Source: Glossina fuscipes
Lineage: Eukaryota > Arthropoda > Insecta > Diptera > Glossinidae
Direction of reading: 5' to 3'
DNA: 64,000 nt
Assembly: GCF_014805625.2 (NCBI RefSeq)
Contig: NW_023998540.1
Coordinates: forward strand, 688,572 to 752,571
The position numbers were made by a program, and so were the translations under genes. Positions 60,626-64,000 of this stretch are shown here, one piece after another. The first letter of the stretch is position 1, and each line of letters begins with the position of its first letter. The notes under the pieces are model-generated. The model saw only the letters and a list, made by a program, of their open reading frames with translations, was not told where the DNA came from and searched no databases.

Positions 60626-61758
60626 AAAAAAGGAAAAACTCACATACACACATGCGAAAATATATATACTTTTTATTGCTATTATATAACTTGCATCGAC
60701 AATAAAGAGTAATATTAATAATAATTTTCGCATCTTTTCCTTTCATTTATGTTAATTCTTTAATGTAACTGATTTATTTATATATTTAATTATTACATAA
60801 TAAATTTAATTAAATGCAGTAACAACATACTTTAGTAGAGGTGTACATTATTGTTTTCAGAACGATATTGTCCACAATGCTATTAAAAATTTAAATAAAA
60901 CATTTTACTGATAATCATTGTGTAGACCACGGAGTTTAATTTAATTTATTAAGTTATGTGTGTAGATGAATGTACTTTGCCTTTTTCGTCATATATATTT
61001 TATGTATTTAAAATAAATTCATGGGACTTTAAGTAGACTTTTAAATAAAACGCATTTAAGAAAAGTCAATAAATTGTCATTTATCTGAAAGATTTGATTT
61101 AAACTTCACCATCAGTCTAACCTTCCATCCATCTTCCTTCCACTCCACGCCCATACGTATTACAATTTAATATATTACTTTAAGGTCGAAATGAAAATTT
61201 TTGTTTTTTTCTAGTAACGAAAATTTCTCAAATGTAGTTAAACAAATATAAGGGGCAGGAAAGAAAGGTATCAAAGTCAGCCAGCGAATCTTCCCGTATC
61301 AAATTACGCTTGAGGAAAAATACATAACAAGCAATGCTGTGCTTGGCCCAAAGGCTTAGATACTAAGCTTTGAGCTTTTATTAAAATATCTGCCCTATTA
61401 CGACAATAGGTCAACTAAAAGACGGAAGACTCGTCTTTAAACGAATCTCAAGTTTATCAAGAATTAATATATTAATCTGATTATTAAATAAAGAGAAAAT
61501 TTATTACGCTTTCATCCTTCGGTAATAAGTATAACAATTAATTACATATCATTTTGTCGGTTAAACGCTCCGTTCTCATTTTACTCTCAAATAGTCCCTT
61601 TGCATATTTTGTTTTCTTTTTTATATCCACCACTGAAGGATGACTGTATACTCATTTTGTTTTCTTTTTTTTTTCATGGCAGACTCAAAAGGAAGCTTTA
61701 AAAATCCTATACAGCGCACGCATTCTTGATGAGCGTGAAATTCTGAATTGATTAAGTC
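60626..61758. other. Gene-less A+T-rich DNA
   Basis: No gene or recognisable element. Confidence 0.55.
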
Positions 61759-62000
61759 ATGTCTGTTTTTCTGTGTGTCTGCGTTGTGTTTGTTGTTGGC
61801 ACTCTCCTGGTCGCAAAAATATAGATATCGACTTCAAATTTGGTAGAAACATGGGAAGATTTTGCTCGCAGGTTGGTATCGAAAATGGGTCAAATTAGTC
61901 AGAACAGGAGCCTGCAGTGGAGCGCAAACTGAAAGAAACTCCGTTTTTCTTAGCGAAAAATTGTGAATTTCCTCGTTACTCAAAAGAAATAAGAGTTAGA
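61759..62000 (+). repeat. Dispersed repeat R2, copy 2
   Basis: ATATCGACTTCAAATTTGGT followed by AGAAAC, then GCAGGTTGGTATCGAAAATG GGTCAAAT. Partner of 21801-21965. Confidence 0.65.
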
Positions 62001-62286
62001 AAGATGATAATTGCCACTTTGAGAGTCGGAAGCGATAGAGTTTGTTAGTTATAATTTAACTATGATGGTCGTTTAATATGTAAAGTCTTGGGATGTTTAG
62101 AAAAAACCTGTCTTTTGAAAATTAAAATCTTAAGTAGACCAAGCGTTTATGTGGTGGGTATGCGCGATTCGTCCTCCATCGAATATAACTTTTTTACTTC
62201 CTTTTTCTTCCCTGATCAGCTACACATGTCAGATGGATTTATAGATACGGCGAGTGGAAAGAGGCAGGTAGCATTTGTGTATTGTC

Positions 62287-62528
62287 GAAAGTCAAGAGTC
62301 CTGCCAGGCTAGCATGATAGCAAAGTGTAGCAAACTTTCGTTCGTTTCGCACCCCAACACACAACTCTTGTAGAAAGTCAAGAGTCCTGCCAGGCTAGCA
62401 TGATAGCAAAGTCTAGCAAACTTTCGTTCGTTTCTCACCCCAACACACAACTCTTGTGGAAAGTAAAGAGGCCTGCTCGGATAGCAGGATAGCTAAGTCT
62501 AGCAACTTTCGCTCGTTTCTCACCCCAA
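62287..62528 (+). repeat. 86-bp tandem repeat, 2.8 units
   Basis: GTCAAGAGTCCTGCCAGGCT starts at 62291 and again at 62377; a diverged unit GTAAAGAGGCCTGCTCGGAT starts at 62463, so the period is exactly 86 bp. Units 1 and 2 are nearly identical, both containing AGCATGATAGCAAAGT, CTTTCGTTCGTTTC and CACCCCAACACACAACTCTT. Unit 3 is more diverged and stops after CACCCCAA. The array may be the edge of a satellite-like family. Confidence 0.92.
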
Positions 62529-62969
62529 TGTTATGCAATATGCTTCAATAAATATTTCGTAGAAAAACGTGCTGTACATGTGTTAGATATTTTCTTTATT
62601 TTTAATTCAAATTTACATTAGCGTCCTCCGCCGCTGATTTCCTTAGATTAAAAACGAATGACTTCAACGTTGCCCTGTTTCAAAAAAAAAATTTTCTTTT
62701 TTAATACTTTCTTTCATATATAATTATTCCATTATTCCTCCTAGCACTCTAAAAAAAAATGTTTTTAGGCTGTGCGATTTTATCCCTTTATAGAAAATAT
62801 CTATTTAATAAAATTTACTGACATCGGTGCATATAATAGAGTTTGGGATTTCAGAAATGAAATTAGATAGTAATATTTCAGAAAAATCTTTTTTTTAATT
62901 GTATTGTAAACAAATTTGTAAATGGTTTTGAAAGTTGCCGGATAACTTAAATCGAATGCTTGTCTGTAT
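62529..62969. other. Gene-less DNA
   Basis: A+T-rich with poly-A/T tracts; nothing recognised. Confidence 0.5.
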
Positions 62970-63045
62970 TGCGAACTCTGAGATTTGACCCGCAACCGTT
63001 AAGTTGTTAGCCGCGGTCCTTTGCCTATTCGGCTACTCATTCGGA
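62970..63045 (-). repeat. tRNA-derived SINE-like copy (family S)
   Basis: On the minus strand: CCGAATGAGTAGCCGAATAG GCAAAGGACCGCGGCTAACA ACTTAACGGTTGCGGGTCAA ATCTCAGAG. The A box is identical over TGAGTAGCCGAATAGGCAAAG to the copy at 52513, and the B box is GGTCAAATCTC. It is the best-preserved tRNA-like head in the window. Confidence 0.7.
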
Positions 63046-63114
63046 TGCTTTTTATCTGTATATAAAACTACATTGTTGCCTGGGCTGGAGCTTATTTTTT
63101 TTTTGTTTAAATGA

Positions 63115-63601
63115 TACGTATGTTGACAGGATGACTAGGATAATATTTACTGAAATCATATTTTAGAAACATTGATCAGCTAATATGGAACCATACTTAC
63201 GCTGCCCTATGCCTTTCTCTGGATGTTACATAAAAGGAATAAGAAAATAATAAAAAAAAACGATAGAGTAATTCATGTCCTTCACTAAATATTGCTACAG
63301 AACGCCGCAGTTATTCATACGATGTCGTTTCAAAATAGGGCTATATATGGGAAGTAATCGAAAAAGTACCTTGATTGGAATATTCAACAGCGTTCGTTCT
63401 TGGGCCAAAACTTGTGATTGTATCAAATTTCATGCAAATGTCATCGGCCCTTTCACTTTCAGATGATACATAAGAAGGCAAGAGGGACAGACATGTTCAG
63501 AGAGAGAGAGAGAGAGAGAGAGAGATTCTTAGTCGATTAAACCATTCTAGATGTTGCACACATCATCACAAACTTAATCAATCCTTGTACCGGAAGTGAT
63601 G
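63115..63601 (+). repeat. Dispersed repeat R1, long copy with (GA)n insertion
   Basis: ATGTTGACAGGATGACTAGG, then AAATCATATTTTAGAAACAT, GTAATCGAAAAAGTACCTTG, CGTTCGTTCTTGGGCCAAAA and CAAATTTCATGCAAATGTCA follow the order of the other copies. Near the GGACAGACATG stretch, a (GA)n run (63499-63524) stands in place of the hairpin region. It ends near ATCACAAACTTAATC. Confidence 0.7.
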
Positions 63602-64000
63602 TAGCGTATCACAATTACGTCGAATTGTCAGTTCTCAATATTTGTAGCTTTATAGAAATTTTGAAAACAAATTAACAACCCTGTGCTTGAAAACTTTTCT
63701 ATTTTTCTACATTAATTTCCATTAAGTAATCACCCAGACTGTTGATCAAATATTTAAAAATGAAATCAATTGTGAAATTATACATCAATTCACTAATCAT
63801 TTTTGGTCAAAAAATATCAAAATAAGACAAAGTGAAAAAATTGATTAAATTAAATTCAATTTTTTGTAAAGAAGAAGCATCAAAAATAATCAACATCTAC
63901 GATAATTAAATGCTAAAAGGAGGGCAGAAACAAACGAAAAAAAAAAAAAAAACGGAAAAAAAACCGAGCATTTATGAGAATATTAAAAGTTTGATGTAAG
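63602..64000. other. Gene-less A+T-rich DNA
   Basis: Nothing recognised; poly-A near 63937-63966. Confidence 0.5.

Overview
The window looks like non-coding, A+T-rich DNA from a higher (brachyceran) fly. Four things point there: a 28S rRNA fragment with the A+T-rich variable region typical of dipteran large-subunit rRNA; mariner-like and I/Jockey-type retrotransposon relics; tRNA-derived SINE-like repeats; and abundant TA, CA, CAA and poly-T tracts. Tsetse, tephritid and muscid flies are all possible and the genus cannot be settled by eye. There is no operon structure, and no complete conserved host gene could be recognised.

The best host-gene candidate is a single exon on the minus strand at 39491-39587. 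It starts at an ATG in good context, encodes a textbook signal peptide, and ends in phase 1 at a perfect GTAAGT donor. A TATAAAAG box lies about 390 bp upstream at 39977-39984. If real, the sequence left of 39490 is (part of) the first intron of a secreted or cell-surface protein gene transcribed leftward, and the right third of the window is its upstream flank. Two weaker candidates are a short secreted-type frame with one in-frame TAG (400-876, minus) and a mini-exon pair with a 57-nt intron (23687-23827, plus).

The rest is a graveyard of mobile DNA. Non-LTR retrotransposons: a young 5'-truncated I-type copy with an intact RNase H-type frame, a TAA-rich tail and 13-bp target duplications (7436-8088, minus); two decayed copies of one reverse-transcriptase family (about 11880-12216 minus, 22464-23207 plus); and a different RT relic (57390-58170, minus) lying back to back with a 28S rRNA fragment (58352-58736, plus). 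DNA transposons: a mariner pseudogene (36925-37555), a matching mariner 3' end (18440-18545), and two deletion derivatives with terminal inverted repeats and TA flanks (43258-43727, 51596-52193). Short repeats: up to five copies of a tRNA-like SINE family, one further tRNA-like element, and a dispersed repeat (called R1 here) present about eight times on both strands. Three non-microsatellite tandem arrays are present (33060-33460, 53755-53960, 62287-62528), plus an unexplained 405-bp insertion flanked by 14-bp direct repeats (5068-5500).

No previously undescribed gene system is evident. The novelty lies in the repeat families and the candidate first exon. All alignments were made by eye, so boundaries of decayed elements are approximate.
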